This document shows, piece after piece, positions 33,901 through 34,150 of a DNA stretch of 34,150 nucleotides. The stretch is from contig QZKE01000104.1 in the NCBI GenBank assembly GCA_003598015.1, forward strand, positions 1 to 34,150, given 5' to 3'. Position 1 is the first letter of the stretch. Every line of letters begins with the position of its first letter. Under the pieces are notes generated by a model. It made no database searches and was not told the origin of the DNA. It saw only the letters and a list, made by a program, of their open reading frames with translations. This DNA comes from Actinomycetota bacterium (GTDB taxonomy: Bacteria; Actinomycetota; Geothermincolia; Geothermincolales; RBG-13-55-18). Made by a program: the position numbers and the translations under genes.

Positions 33901-34150
33901 ACCTCCGGCGGTATCGCCTACAGCCTGACCGACCCGCCCCTCCACCACTTCGACATCTCCGCCGTGCCCTCGCCCCGGCGGGCGGGGGAGGCCTTCGAGA
34001 TCACCGTCACCGCCCGTGATTCCCTGGGCAACCTCATACCCTCCTACGCGCGTACGGCCGGCCTCTCGGATACCACCGCCACCATCCATCCCGCCTCCAC
34101 CGGGGCTTTCACCGGAGGATCCTGGACGGGGCCGGTAACCATAGACCAGC
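30952..34150 (+). CDS. large secreted repeat protein with IPT/TIG and Ig-like domains (3' end outside window)
   Basis: Open frame of at least 1066 codons running off the window. The N-terminus has a basic stretch then LSIAIFFICCILLTVHAGVLA, a signal peptide. Residues ~60-880 repeat the pattern GRIYGGTY...hydrophobic-YDP, with two fuller copies containing FVYDPSLPWSPGEDPGDNPR and AYDPSLPWNPSGDPGGNPR, suggesting one or more beta-propellers. An IPT/TIG-type domain is at about 903-995 and an Ig-like segment (DSLGNLIPSY) after it. ATG 30952 has a weak ribosome site; an in-frame CTG at 30979 has AAGGAGAG just upstream and gives a better signal peptide, so the start is unsure. The gene is 16 bases after paralogue 3, hence probably in the same operon. 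Likely an extracellular partner of the anchored repeat proteins. Confidence 0.8.
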   Translation, partial: MVSHAEGEGLKRTAGGKLSIAIFFICCILLTVHAGVLATPRHDSTSWMDGLEDDAGTALFDNSAISPGVLQVRGQVDLLGEATSGTGMYTCSLACADDGMVYGGTEASLTTGQALLFRYDPESAWQGGSNPQILGEPFPKASYTWRNGSFLWIWDLAILDGKVYGGLYYWHSSPDYHAECRANGGRMFVYDPSLPWSPGEDPGDNPRDLGQAVAGEAGVMGLCVGNDGWIYGGTISSAITYASIPGAGGHVFRFDPDTAGEDNPFFEDLGQVEPGVVEEVFSLAPHPDGGQDTIYVGTGDGAYVYELDTVTSDFTPLGRLEQADYGYVSEMLTGYDGRVYAGTYPTCRLGVYDPLVPAAGLVDLGTACENQRELPGLTNGADGYIYMATYGHARMGTEYPNNGCLVRVDPDTLVLDPPEVEFENLGPARGLLPGYEEPVTPMFWVDALCTGSDGRIYGAGIGNYMSVFDPEHAYDASGEAVSVSVYPSAAVLGQVIPRPNTGNAGQRITGLAPAAGGEIYGGTYVYWTGHPEHSQELGGHLFRYIPAAGLGEGSLEDLGQALATEYGLWSPVEGPDGDIYFGTEPHAYLARYDPETGVFQDLVIPVEGGTAVKGLAVAGQTLYGGVEPGAHLFSYDAASGDCVVLGEAMPGKQHIGSLIRGEDGLLYGTCGPDAGFFAYDPSLPWNPSGDPGGNPRYTAVPGQNTYAYALAQASDGCIYVGTYPGGMVYSYDTGSGSFAEVPEYDGDRGIQSMARGGEGKVYVGCEFADKNLSDHELLVRHEDGTYASMPWVCGWEDGITALACGANGRIYGGTSNYGYLFEYEPGFWYTWDETTFDAAAPPGTSLGVDVLDREGNILLPDVSSGEDISSLSPAHTSLRLQARLETANDSVTPRLDAWSLSWTPGGPVPSLDAMVEEDGDGDVYRGEEVELQGQDFGAEKGSSRVDFAGTPAGDFTLWSDGCIRVRVPGGCSAGEVTVTTMNGTSGGIAYSLTDPPLHHFDISAVPSPRRAGEAFEITVTARDSLGNLIPSYARTAGLSDTTATIHPASTGAFTGGSWTGPVTIDQ

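Noticed and set aside
1..34150. tRNA, rRNA, transposase, integrase or phage genes
   Set aside because: Looked for and not seen on either strand; no tRNA T-loop consensus in a plausible context.

Overview
The window is high-GC bacterial DNA with dense, mostly plus-strand operons, frequent GTG and TTG starts, and strong Shine-Dalgarno sites. Its gene content (an Actinobacteria-like nad/pan cluster, a V/A-type ATPase operon beside murA, and secreted proteins carrying 'WYLAEGTT...' modules) suggests an uncultured, probably anaerobic, deep-branching Actinomycetota lineage of the Geothermincolia/OPB41 kind. That placement is inference from gene style; no rRNA or tRNA gene is visible.

Layout. (1) 293-5288: cofactor synthesis. 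panD is followed by an intrinsic terminator, then nadA-nadB-nadC (aspartate to nicotinate mononucleotide) and coaX (type III pantothenate kinase). PanD and NadB both start from aspartate, so the block links NAD and coenzyme A supply. The nadA leader can fold into hairpins with a possible pseudoknot. (2) 5302-14349: a complete V/A-type ATPase operon in the order H-I-K-E-C-F-A-B-D, behind a near-consensus housekeeping promoter (TTGACA, 17 bp, TATTAT). (3) 14353-16899, minus strand: a secreted protein with 14 Ycf48-like propeller motifs, two IPT/TIG domains and a Cys-Gly/hydrophobic/Arg C-terminal tail. (4) 17247-18524: murA. (5) 18777-21602: a secreted subtilisin-family protease with four ~101-residue C-terminal modules.

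(6) 22068-34150: the most unusual part. Three consecutive paralogues of 978, 965 and 999 residues each have one N-terminal membrane anchor and then about 35 short repeats, 23 residues long in the first half and 26-27 in the second, each predicted to be two short helices joined by an Asn-rich turn. They are followed 16 bases later by a large secreted repeat protein with IPT/TIG and Ig-like domains that runs off the window. I recognise no family for the three paralogues. I infer a co-expressed cell-surface or envelope-spanning structure, and this is my candidate for an undescribed system.

From about 14.3 kb onward, apart from murA, every gene encodes a predicted exported or membrane-anchored repeat protein, so the right-hand 20 kb looks like a surface-protein island. 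No transposase, CRISPR array, RNA gene or phage gene was seen.
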